A stretch of DNA of 64,000 bases from Tieghemostelium lacteum. Lineage: Eukaryota; Evosea; Eumycetozoa; Dictyosteliales; Raperosteliaceae. The notes under the pieces are model-generated. The model was not told the origin of the DNA and ran no database searches. It saw only the letters and a program-made list of their open reading frames with translations. Shown here piece by piece: positions 1-11,811 of the stretch. Position 1 is the stretch's first letter. Each line of letters starts with the position of its first letter. The position numbers were made by a program, and so were the translations under genes. The stretch is from NCBI GenBank assembly GCA_001606155.1, contig LODT01000034.1, positions 659,665 through 723,664 on the forward strand, given 5' to 3'.

Positions 1-505
1 ATCACTTCAAACATTTAAAATCACTAACACTACCATTCCATTAGAAATCATCACTGGATTCATGTCATTTTCACATCCAACTTCTTTTCATCTATCATTT
101 CCATTTTGTGAACCTAAATTCGCAATACCAAGAGAACAAGTTTTTAAACAAGTTTTTAGTGCACTTCAAAGTAACAGTACCATTAGAATACTCAATCTCA
201 GAGGATTCATGTACTTTGGTAACCTTGATAAATTTGACTACCTTTGTGAACTCTTACAACTTCCCATTGAATTACATCATTTGGATTTTAGTAACAACAG
301 ATGTACAAACATTGATAAACCTAAAAATCCTAAATCTCCATTAATGAAAAAATTTGAAACTCTTTTAATCCAACATCCTAGCCTGCAGTCCATTGGTTTC
401 CAAAGTACTGGATTGGATTACGATTGCATTTATATAAATGTATATAAACATTTTAAAACTCCTTTTTTCAATCCACCAAACATTATAAAATTTAAAACGA
501 AATGA
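1..505 (+). CDS. Leucine-rich-repeat protein, 3' end only
   Basis: The reading frame is open from base 2 to the TGA at 503-505, so this is the 3' end of a gene that starts before the window. The visible 167 or so residues include two leucine-rich-repeat-like segments: LHHLDFSNNR, and LQSIGFQSTGL further on. They resemble ribonuclease-inhibitor-type repeats found in many dictyostelid proteins. The tail is short, basic and ends in KFKTK. No membrane segment is visible. A Met at 62 lies in frame, but the open frame upstream and the repeat spacing argue against it being the true start. The protein's partner and role cannot be told from this fragment. Confidence 0.6.
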   Translation, partial: SLQTFKITNTTIPLEIITGFMSFSHPTSFHLSFPFCEPKFAIPREQVFKQVFSALQSNSTIRILNLRGFMYFGNLDKFDYLCELLQLPIELHHLDFSNNRCTNIDKPKNPKSPLMKKFETLLIQHPSLQSIGFQSTGLDYDCIYINVYKHFKTPFFNPPNIIKFKTK

Positions 506-698
506 AATCTCTGTATATAATATATCTCTGTATAAATAAATATCTATTCTTGTTCCTATTAAAAAGAAACTTCATATGAAAATTGATTAAAAAAAATCTA
601 GTAGTTTTGATCAAAATAGCGTGAGATAAAGGGATTTTCATAAAAACTTTTTTTTCATTTCGATAACTCTCTATATTTCATATTTCTTTGTCCAAAAT

Positions 699-1787
699 AT
701 GAATTCTAGTGATGTAGCATTGCTATCATCAGAGCCCTATATTCTATTTAAAAGTTGGGTACCACAACAGAAAATCAGTATAGGAACAGTAAATGAAAAG
801 TTATGGAAATACTATGATTTTGGACCTAAAAAAGATACAATCCCACTAGTATTTATATCACCAGGAACAGCTGAGATATTTTATAAACAATTTGTATCAC
901 TGTGTCCTAAAGGCTACAGATTTATAAGTGTTCAATTTTCACCATATGACAGTCTTTTAGGTTGGTGTAAAGGTTTCGAAAGATTCCTTGATAGATTAGG
1001 ACTAGAAAAAATTCATTTATTCGGTACTTCACTTGGAGGTTATTTGGCACAATGTTTCTATCAGACTAGACCTAGTAGAGTCATATCAATGATTCTTAAT
1101 AACACTTTTTGTGATACCCAATATTATCATGATAATTCTTCATGTGCTGCAATGTAAGACATAGTACACACAACTAAAGAGAGTAGATATAGATGTCTAA
1201 CACATTAACATGCAACACACATTCATAGGTTTTCAATATTACCAGAGTTTATGTTAAAAAAAATTATTTTATCTAATTTCCCATCTGGTAAATTGGATAA
1301 GGAAATGTGTGATACTGTTGATTTTATGGTATATCAGATAGAGTCACTTCAACAACAGGAGTTGGCATCTAGATTGACACTCAACTGTTCAATTGGATTA
1401 TTGAATCCTAGTGGTGGTTTAATGGAGAATATCACCATTATAGATTCACTAGATACTGTATCAGTACCCGAAAAACTAAGAGAGGAATGTTATAAATACT
1501 ACCCAAATGCAAAGATTGCTTTAATTAAAGAAGGTGGTGATTTTGTTTATATATCTAGATCTGATGAAGTTAATATTCACATACAAGTTCACCTTCGTAA
1601 TTTTGGTTTGGATCCAGTAAACAATCCAAAATCTGATGAAACAACTAATAACAACAACATTAATAACAATAATAATAATAATAATAATACTACCCAAATT
1701 AAAAAAGAAAAATTAAACAAACCTTTAAAAACTAAAGATACCAATCAATTTAATAAGTCTTCAATATTTGAAGATGAACATGAATAA
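699..1787 (+). CDS. spg21: Maspardin (SPG21/ACP33) homologue, alpha/beta-hydrolase fold
   Basis: The gene has two exons, 699-1153 and 1229-1787, giving 337 residues; human maspardin has 308. The intron starts GTAAGA and ends CATAG, and the join restores an unbroken match to maspardin through PEFMLKKIILSNF. The hydrolase nucleophile-elbow motif GTSLGG is present, and the segment ESLQQQELASRLTLNC is strongly conserved with the human protein. Maspardin is known as a cytosolic and endosomal/trans-Golgi-associated protein that binds CD4 in mammals; its catalytic activity is uncertain. The C-terminal extension after about residue 290 holds an Asn run and is not shared with the human protein. The start follows AAAAT, a typical dictyostelid context. 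Confidence 0.9.
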
Positions 1788-1859
1788 ATAAATATACTTT
1801 TAAGTTTTATATTATATGGATTTATAAATAGGTAAGGTTAATTTAAAATTATGTTTATT

Positions 1860-2597
1860 TTAGAGTAGTAATAAAACTAATAAGGTAGATATTATACAGG
1901 TTGATATGGATATCAGTAATGTTTTAGTTGCAGAGGATCTATTGGGTCTCTGTAAGAAATCTCTATCTACTGTTTGATAAAATATTGGTACACCACGATC
2001 CACCATAAACTTACAAACTCCATTACTACTTTCACCAATTTTTTCACCATTTCCACAACTGAATATTTCAAATTTATTAATTCCACATTTGATCTCAAGT
2101 CCTTCTACACATTTTTGTTTTCTAAATACTACTAAACCTTCTGGTTTTAACATACACGATGTTGAATCATATCTAATTTAATATATTAAATTAGTTTATA
2201 GAACTAGCTGTTATGGTAAATGTAGGTCTACTTACCCTTCACTTTGTGTACAATAATTTCTTTCTAGATAATTTAAATTTTCATAATAGATACCTTTACC
2301 ATTTTTACATTCATTTAGTTGGAAGGTCTCCCTGCAACTGGTTGTATTACAATCACAGTCATTGGATATATAACAAACATTCCCTGAGGAACAGTCCATA
2401 AATGTATTATTGTAAAAAGGTATATATCTAAAACAATATTGACTTGCTGTAAACATTACTCTATGTATCAAAACTTCACCTGTACAGTCGTTATTTTCAA
2501 ATTGTTTATAAATATATTCTTTACAGTCTACATTGTTTATTGTTAAAATTGCTATTATTATTGTATAGTATATAATTTTTTTATTTTTAAAATTCAT
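1860..2597 (-). CDS. Small secreted Cys-rich protein, probably GPI-anchored
   Basis: Two exons on the minus strand, 2597-2236 and 2172-1860, encode 224 residues. The intron begins GTAAGT and ends TTAG, and the phases agree. Residues 1-25 form a clear signal peptide (hydrophobic, ending NVDC). The mature part has about 15 cysteines and several N-glycosylation sequons. The C-terminus is a hydrophobic stretch with no charged tail (LISISTCIISTLLVLLLL), which looks like a GPI-attachment signal. The layout resembles families of Cys-rich surface proteins in dictyostelids, but I do not recognise a named family. It is transcribed away from the ComC-like array, and its upstream region is shared with the 3' end of the first array gene. 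Confidence 0.75.
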
Positions 2598-3028
2598 ACT
2601 AAATTTATATAACTATTTTTATATCTATGAAATTTTATTTATCTCTTATTAAAAAAAAATTAAACATTAATTTCAATATAAATATGATTATTATAACCGC
2701 AATGATCATTTATCAATTTTTGTGTAAAAGTGTGGTTAAAATGGGTTAGTTGGTATTTTTAAATAAAATGTGTTAAAGTTTTTATTTACACCAACACAAA
2801 CTAATAATAGATTACTGAGAACAGTTTATTGTGTTTTAATAGTTGAGTTTGTTCATTAATTAAACTCTAAATTTATTTTTCTTTAGGGAAAATCAAGTCC
2901 ATTTAAATGGAAGTCCAGGATTGGGTTGAAATTGTATCAAAAGGATGCGTGAATTCTAAACATTGTGGGACCACAATATATAACTGTGGTACCACGAGTT
3001 ATCTCAATAAATATATAAATAATATTAT
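2598..3028. other. Intergenic region between secreted protein gene and ComC-like array
   Basis: This 431-base AT-rich region holds the promoter side of the secreted Cys-rich gene and the 3' flank of the first ComC-like gene. The only structure I see is a pair of small perfect inverted repeats near 2963-2995, listed separately. No convincing coding region lies here. Confidence 0.6.
2963..2995. repeat. Two adjacent short palindromes
   Basis: TTGTGG-GA-CCACAA (2963-2976) is followed 9 bases later by the perfect palindrome GTGGTACCAC (2986-2995). Both carry the core GTGG/CCAC, so they may be a paired site for a dimeric factor upstream of the secreted-protein gene, or hairpins in the 3' untranslated region of the ComC-like gene ending at 3029. 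Function is inference. Confidence 0.4.
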
Positions 3029-6000
3029 TTATTTCTTTGGTTTTAATTTTAATGCAATTACTCTAATGGTTGAGTTCTTTTTATATAGTAAAAATGCACC
3101 TATAACAATTGCAATGATACCAATAGCAACACTTCCAATGATGATACCAATCAATTGAGTTTTGGTTAAACCTTTATCTTCAGATGGTTGACCACATGTT
3201 GATGTTGATTGGTCACTTGCTTTTTGTGAATCAATTAAAACTGAATAATCAGGATCCATAATAACAAGGTATTGAAAATTTGGAATGTTGATTGCAACTT
3301 GATTTTGAATATGGGTGGATTGTGATTCACCATTTTGGAAAGTGTTACTTATAGTTTGTATTCTGTTGTCAATAATAGCTCTTTTGATGAATCTTCCATA
3401 AAGAGAATGTTCATTCACTTGAAGTTTTACATAGTCTGCATCTGAATCTGGTGAATTTCCTTGTTCTTGATAGGTACATGAGTAATCATTGGTATCTGAT
3501 TGAATGGATGCTGACATTACAAGTTGTAAAGTGTTTAATGAGCTTTGGAACTTGAATGGTGAAATTGAAATTTGATATTTCAAAGTTGAAGGCAAAATAT
3601 CAAAAATTTCACCAGCAAACTCAACAGTATCTTTGTTGTGGAAATATTTCAGAGTGACTTTAACTGTGGTGTTTATTCCTCCATAAGGAACATCAGTTTC
3701 ATAGAGATACTCTTCAAAATTCTTTGTTCTATCACTACTGGTTATATTGGTATATTTCCAATTTGTGAAGTTATAAGAGAAATTAATTGAACTATCTTTG
3801 TTGATTTCGTTCAATGATACAATTGAAACAAGAGTTTTGAGTGAAACATCTTTTCCATCCAAATCAGCTTTATAATCATTTCCAGTATCAGGACTTGTTG
3901 TATTGATGATTGGTTTTATGATAATATTTTGTGATAAACAATCATTTCCAATCCAAGGATCTTTGCATTGGCATTTATTTGCAATACAATCACCATTATT
4001 TGGACCACCACACAAAGGAGTTCCTGGACATTGAGTTGGTATGATTGGTGGTGTATATGGGACAACTAATTCATTTTCAATTGGTACAATAAATGTATTT
4101 GAAGATTCGAAACCTACAACTATTACGACTTCAAGGTGATGTAGATTGGCTTGAATTCCTTTGATAACTGCTACAACGTTTTCAACATAGCTGACAGAAT
4201 ATAATATAGGATCAACTGAAGTTATAACTCTTGCTGAGACTGAACTGGTATTTGTTCCGAAATTGTGACCATATACAGTTAAATCACCACCTAAATTAGT
4301 CAATTTAGTTGCACCTTCAATTACAGGAACCTTATTCAAAGAATTTGTAATAAGAATTCTACTAACATAATTTACATTTTGGGATAGAGAAAAAGATGAA
4401 ATTCCACCAAAATTCATAAGTGCATCAGTGTATCCATATATAGAAAGGAATAAATTATCATTATTAAAAGGACTTCCAAACATGTATGGAAATACACCAG
4501 TGCATTTAAAACATCCCATAGTAGAGGTACTATTTACTTGAGTAGCTCTGACTTGGAAACGTTGGCTTAATATACCATTAAATACACAATATGGAAGATA
4601 TCTAGGATTACTATTTATACAACTGACCATATCCTCGACACAGAATGATATACTGAAATCTCTTTGTCCTGAGTTTATAACAATAGAAGATGGTGAAGAT
4701 AATACAACTGATTTCATATTTGGTGTTGTTAAATCATTAAAATAGGGACATGTTGCTGTGATTTCAAATTGATTTGAATTCATTACTTGCATAAATGGTG
4801 ATATTCCATTACTTGCTTTACCATACCTATACTCTGAGAAAACTCCATTGCTATTTTCTAAATACAGATATTTGATCCTGTAAGTTTGTGTAATACATGG
4901 TGTAGTAACAGACCAAGTGACATTAACAACCTCATTTGACTTAGTCAATGAATATGTTTGATTAAAATCACTTCCATCAACATCACTAAAGACTGTAATT
5001 ATCATTTTCTTTACCCCAACACCATCAGATATACTTAATGACCAACCAGTTTCCACAGCTCCAGATATTGGAACATTAAAAGCAGTGGCAGGTATTGATG
5101 TTAATCTAAATAAATAAGGTGGAATTGCATAAGAATCTAAAATTTAAATATAATTTAATTGTCAGTATTAATCTAAATCAAAGAAATATAAAATTTGAAT
5201 TTAGCCTACTTTTAGATTTAACTCTTAGCTGTGAAGATTCACCAAGTGTTAAAAACAAATTAATACTTGTGAAAAAGAGATCAGGGTACCATATTGAATA
5301 TTCAACTTGTCCTGTGAAAATTCTTGAAGGAAGTTCAAAGTTAATTGAAAACATTCCAGATGGTTCATGCCATTTACCATAGAATACATATTTATAGGGA
5401 TCAGTGTTTCTTACATTGATAAAGAACTTAATGGCGACTCCAGAATCTTTGTTGGCATTACTGATATTGAAATAGATTGCATTCTGAGCACCAGTACTAG
5501 ATACATCAATATCATTAAATGCAAATCTAACTGAAGTGACATCATAGAGATTGTAATTCTGTACAATATTTTCAACATAATTCGAAATGACTGGAATTGG
5601 ATTGAAGTCATAATAACCTTGAATGTACTTTTTTACATTTGATGCCATGTCATATAACATAATTTTATCAATTGGACGGAATGGGTTTTTTAGATTAAGG
5701 AAATCATAAAATTTCTGATAAACTCCATCACTATTAGTTCCTGATACTATATCTCTAAAATCTAAATAGGCAACTAGGTTATATCCACTGAACATTTCTA
5801 TAGCATAGAAACCTGAACCCCAATCAATTACGTTTATCTCTAGAATATATTTTTGTCCACCTAATGAAATCCATTTAAAATCAACAAGCTGTGGCAAGGA
5901 GGTATCTGGAACACCTAATGAAGCTGTAAAAGTACTTCCAAGCAGAGTAAATGTACCTCCATTGAATATTGGGATTGCTATTGATATTTCCATTTGGGTG

Positions 6001-7237
6001 TTGGTTTTATAAGTACCCGATTCAATAGACATAGGGAAACTAAATGGTAAGGTGAGAGATACTCCATTGTATTGGAATGAAATTGGTCCAATGTTTACAA
6101 GGTTTTGTGTTGAGAATTGACATACATATAGGGCAGTTGGACCCACAGAGGATTCAGGTCCATACGTGACTACTGAAGTTGAGAATGGGTTGGTAGTGGT
6201 TGGAGCAGATGCCTCAAATGTAGTAAAAGTACTCATTTGGATATCAAAATTTTTGTAATAGAAAAAAGTGCTATATTGAGTTGTGGGTGCAATAATAGGT
6301 GTATCATAAATCATTGTGGTAATTGATGGGTTACCATATGCAATTCTATTTTCTTTACCTACTATATTATTAGCTACCAACATTCCAAAATAGGGGTCAG
6401 AATCGGAGGCTCCCTGCACCGTTACAAATTGATAGAAATTACAAGGCACAGTGGCGCCAGAATTGGGATAGGAAAATTGATTGTTTGAAACACTTGATGA
6501 TGTGTTTTGTATAAAACTTGGAATTTGGTGGCTATAAACTACAGTTGAGGTTATAGAGTTTGTAACTGTAAAATCAATGATTGAGATATCTCTTTGGTCA
6601 GGTGGGTCTCTGACCTTTGGTTTAATTGAGGCAATATATTCACCTAGTTTCAATGGGATTGAATTCTCATAGGTTACATCATAGTAATTACTTGATACTA
6701 CCAATCCTGTCAAACTATACTTTACATCAAATTTAAATTTGGCAAAGTACCCTATTTGATTACTATAATAGGTTTTTGTAGCATTTTGAAGACTTACTAA
6801 TGTCGAAGGCATATCCTCACATTCAAATGGGGTTATGTAGTAAGTATTCGTTTGCTCGGATGTAACTGAATCTGTCAAAACCCAAAATGGTGCTGCAGGT
6901 CCTTTGGGTAGAGTCACAGTCATATATAATATCTGTCTGGAACCAACAGTATTTTGAGACACTATAGTTGGAGGTCCATTTTGATAGAATGTACTCGAAG
7001 CTGTAAATGGATTTCCATTTAAATTTGTGTACTCAAGTAAATAATGTACAACACATCCGCCAGCTGAGTTGGTGTATTTGTCATTTATATATTTTGGAGT
7101 TCTATCCTGGAAGCCATACATGGCGTTTGCGTATCCTAGATAGGACTAGTTAATACCCTCATTAAATCAATTAATTCATTAAACATACCTGTGTATAGAA
7201 CTACCAATAACAAAAAGATTACATTGTATATGTGCAT
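3029..7237 (-). CDS. ComC-like EGF/IPT membrane protein, array copy 1
   Basis: Exons 7237-7189, 7135-5210 and 5136-3029 give 1360 residues; both introns are phase 1. The first exon encodes a signal peptide (MHIYNVIFLLLVVLYTG). A long beta-rich ectodomain is followed by an IPT/TIG-like segment at about residues 930-1010 (GGDLTVYGHNFG), an EGF-like module at about 1026-1055, the conserved C-terminal domain of ComC-type proteins (ending in DPDYSVLIDS), one membrane helix at about 1316-1340 and a short basic tail. ComC of D. discoideum is a transmembrane EGF/IPT protein involved in cell-cell communication in development; assignment to this family rests on domain order and the C-terminal sequence. 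The donor of intron 2 is a weak GTAGGC. The last 430 residues are nearly identical to the next gene. Confidence 0.85.
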
Positions 7238-7350
7238 GTTGCAGGCTTAAAATGATTTTTCTGCAGAAAAATTATTAAAAATTACTAAGAAATCGAGATT
7301 TTTTTCATCAGTTTTTCCAAGGACTTGAGATTTTCAAAGATTTTAAGTTT

Positions 7351-10300
7351 TCATTTCATTATTTTTATTTCTTTTAATTTTAATGCAATTACTCTAATGG
7401 TTGAGTTCTTTTTATATAAGAAATAACTTATCACAATGATTGCAATGATACCAAATGCAACACTTCCAATGATGATACCAATCAATTGGGTTTTGGTCAA
7501 ACCTTTATCTTCAGATGGTTGACCACATGTTGATGTTGATTGGTCACTTGCTTTTTGTGAATCAATTAAAACTGAATAGTCAGGATCCATAATAACAAGG
7601 TATTGGAAATTTGGAATGTTGATTGCAACTTGATTTTGAATGTGATTGGATTGTGATTCACCATTTTGGAAAGTGTTACTTATAGTTTGTATTCTGTTGT
7701 CAATAATAGCTCTTTTGATGAATCTTCCATAAAGAGAATGTTCATTCACTTGAAGTTTTACATAGTCTGCATCTGAATCTGGTGAATTTCCTTGTTCTTG
7801 ATAGGTACATGAATAATCATTGGTATCTGATTGAATGGATGCTGACATTACAAGTTGTAAAGTGTTTAATGAGCTTTGGAACTTGAATGGAGAAATTGAA
7901 ATTTGATATTTCAAAGTTGATGGTAAGATATCTAAAGTTTCACCAGCAAACTCAACAGTATCTTTGTTATGGAAATATTTCAGAGTGACTTTAACTGTGG
8001 TGTTTATACCTCCATAAGGAACATCAGTTTCATAGAGATACTCTTCAAAATTCTTTGTTCTATCACTACTGGTTAAATTGGTATATTTCCAATTTGTGAA
8101 GTTATAAGAGAAATTAATTGAACTATCTTTGTTGATTTCGTTCAACGATACAATTGAAACAAGAGTTTTGAGTGAAACATCTTTTCCATCCAAATCAGTT
8201 TTATAATCATTTCCAGTATCAGGACTTGTTGTATTGATGGTTGGTTTTATGATAATGTTTTGTGATAAACAATCATTTCCAATCCAAGGATCTTTGCATT
8301 GACATTTATTTGCAATACAATCACCATTATTTGGACCACCACACAGAGGAGTTCCTGGGCATTGAGTTGGTATGATTGGTGGTGTATATGGGACAACTAA
8401 TTCATTTTCAATTGGTACAATAAATGTATTTGAAGATTCGAAACCTACAACTATTACGACTTCAAGGTGATGTAGATTGGCTTGAATTCCTTTGATAACT
8501 GCTACAACGTTTTCAACATAGCTGACAGAATATAATATAGGATCAACTGAAGTTATAACTCTTGCTGAGACTGAACTGGTATTTGTTCCGAAATTGTGAC
8601 CATATATAGTTAAATCACCACCTAAATTAGTCATTCTAGTTGCACCTACGATAACTGGGTGTGGATTCAAAGAATACACAATTGGAATTTTATAGATGAA
8701 ATTTGGATTTTGTTTCAAATCAAAAGAAGATAATCCACCAAAATTCAATAACTTGTCTGTATAACCATAAATTGAAAGGAATACATTATCATTATTAAAA
8801 GGACTTCCAAACATGTATGGAAGATTACCATTACATAGATAACATGCTGTAGTTCCAGTATAGTTTGTTTGAGTTGATCGAATTTGATATCTTTGGTTAT
8901 AGAGTCCACTCAACAAACAATATGGTAAATGTTTTGGATTATCACTTATTCCTTGTGAGCCTTGAATACAAAATGATATACTTAAATCTCTTTGTCCAGT
9001 GTTGATATAACTTGGCAATGACCCTGAACTCATAGATATAATTACAGGAGGAGTACTAGCAGTCATTGGTGTACATGATACAGTGATTTCAAATTGATTA
9101 GAATTCAGTATTTGAATAAAAGGTGATATTCCATTACTTAATTTACCATATCTATACTCGGAAACAATTCCATTTAAATCTTCTAAATACACATATTTAA
9201 TTCTATATACTTCTGTCATGCATGGTGTACTAACATTCCATCGAACTGAAACAAGTGCATTTGTTCCAGTGGGTGTAAAAGTTTTGTTAAAATCACTTCC
9301 ATCAACATCACTAAATACTGTAATGATCATTTTCTTTATCCCAACACTATCCAATACATTAAAGTTCCAACCAATTTCAGATGGAACATCATTTGCAATA
9401 ACTGAATTAGATGGTATTGCTGTTAGCTGTTTGAATATAGGTGGCATTGAATCTGCATCTTGTGTTTAAATTTGTAAGTAAATTATATTTTTATATCAAA
9501 ATTCTATTGTACTTACTATTGGATTTAACTCTTAATTGTGAAGTTTCACCAAGTGTTAAAAGCAAATTAATACTTGAGAATGTTAGATCAGGATACCATA
9601 TTGAATATTCAACTTGTCCTGTGAAAATTCTTGAAGGAAGTTCAAAGTTAATTGAAAACATTCCAGATGGTTCATGCCATTTACCATAGAATACATATTT
9701 ATAGGGATCAGTGTTTCTTACATTGATAAAGAACCTAATAGCAACACCAGAGTTTTTATTGGCATTACTGATATTGAAATAGATTGCATTCTGAGCACCA
9801 ATATTTGATAGATCAATATCATTAAATGCAAATCTAACTGAAGTGACATCATAGAGATTGTAATTCTGTACAATATTTTCAACATAATTCGAAATGACTG
9901 GAATTGGTTTAAAACCATAGTATCCCATGATATTTACAACCCTATTAGCTGCAACATCAAATATTATAATATTATCAATTGCACGAAATGGGTTTCTGAT
10001 ATCAAGAAAATCAATGAATTTCTGATATACACCATTATAAATGTCTCCACTAACTAAATCTCTGTAATCCATTGATGCAATTACCATATTATCGTTATAT
10101 ACATCCAAAGTATAAAAGCCTGAATGCAAATCTTCTACCTCTGCATGCATGATATATTTTTGAGCACCTAATGAAATCCATTTAAAATCTAACAGAACTG
10201 GTAATGTATTATCTACATTTGGCCCAGGTACAGTAACTGTAGTACCCCATACTTTTAAAGGATTGTTATTAAACTGATATGGTACTACAACTGGAATTTG

Positions 10301-11551
10301 TAACTTCGTATTGGTTTTAAAGTTTCCAGATGCTATCCAAGATGGGAAATTGAAAATTAGAGCTCTATTTATGGACCTATATGTCATCAAAATATTAATA
10401 TTGATATTTACTATGTATTGTGTCATAAATTCAAACACAAAGAGTCCCGATGGTCCCTGTGAAAGAATAGATGATTGTGCTTGTGAGACATATTCAAAAA
10501 TTTCACTGTTGGATGATGTAACAGTCGTGAATAGACCATTACTTTGTCTTTTAGGTATTAGGTTATCGTAGAAGACAAATGAATAGTTTTTACTAGCGAT
10601 TGTTAGAATACTTTGATCTAAAACCATTTGGTATCTAGAAGGATTCCCATTCGCTATTAAATTCTCTTTTACATACAACACATCATTAATTTCCAAACCA
10701 AAGTAGGTTTCAGAGTTTCCTGAAACAAGTATATCTGATACATGGTAGAATTTACATGGATAGAATGCAGGTGATAGAGGATATGTTGGTTGTACTAGAG
10801 GTGATTCTACAGTGGCTGTTACATTCTTTATAAAACTTGGGAATGTATTATTATAAATTAAATTGTTTAAATTACTTGTTATAGTCATATCTATTAAAAC
10901 CATATCAGAATCTAGTGTTGGGGTTGTACTAGGGTAAAATGATACAAAATATTCACCCAATTTAGATTTCATACTTGATTGTAATGTTGGTCTATAATTT
11001 ACACTACCAACATTGATATTACTCAAAGGATATTTTATATCAAATTTAAATTTAGCATAATATCCAATTTGATTACTATAATACACTCTGGTAACATTTT
11101 GAAGTGTTACCAAATTAGGTTGATCTTCGCAAGTGTAGCTTTTATAAAATGTCCAGTTAGTATCCTCAGATGTAACTGTATCTTTTATAATCCAAGTTGG
11201 GGTAGAAGTTCCTAATGGAACTCTAACTAAAATACTAAGTATTTGCATTGAACCATTTAAAGATTTTGCCACTACTTGTGGACTTGAGGTGAAAGATGTG
11301 CTTGAAGCAATAAAAGGATTTCCTGCATAATTTATATATTCTATTAAATAATTTACTACACATCCATTCTCATCTGTTGAATATTTATCATTTAAGTAAA
11401 GTGGTGTTAAATCTGAATAACCATATAATGGTAAACTATCTATTTTACTTAAATTAATATTTTATTTTCAAATTGTATTTTTTTATTTCTTACATGTATG
11501 ATATAGATAAAATAAAATAAGTGTGAGGGAATACACCTTGCTCACAATCAT
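7351..11551 (-). CDS. ComC-like EGF/IPT membrane protein, array copy 2
   Basis: Exons 11551-11494, 11439-9517 and 9458-7351 give 1362 residues with the same phase-1 introns as its neighbours. Exon 1 encodes a signal peptide (MIVSKVYSLTLILFYLYHT). The ectodomain, IPT-like segment, EGF module (LCGGPNNGDCIANKCQC), C-terminal module and membrane helix are in the same order as in copy 1. Exon 3 is exactly the same length as in copy 1 (2108 bases). The acceptor of exon 3 is an AAG; a CAG six bases later would also keep frame and remove two residues. I prefer the first because the residues ADSMPP match copies 3 and 4. It is most likely a plasma-membrane protein. Confidence 0.85.
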
Positions 11552-11811
11552 ATTTGATTTTGATATAATCGGTTACCGATTTTTTTGAAAAGTTTTTTAA
11601 ATTTATTTTAGATATTTATAGAAAGTGTATAATCAGTGATTCTTTGATATTTATGATGGTTCTAATTATTAAAATAAATACTTTAGGTTATATTTGCTGA
11701 TCAGGTATCAATTTGAATAAATAAAATCAACTATTTAAAAGATTTTTATTATGATATTTCATTATTTTTGATTTTTTGGGAATGTAATTTAAATGTAAAT
11801 TTCTATCTATT

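Noticed and set aside
2907-3158. 83-codon plus-strand frame at the 3' end of the first array gene
   Set aside because: Its second half is antisense to the conserved membrane helix of the array gene; similar antisense frames appear at the same place in other copies.
10311-10571. 86-codon plus-strand frame within array copy 2
   Set aside because: It is antisense to exon 2 of the ComC-like gene; its cysteines do not follow an EGF or other known pattern.
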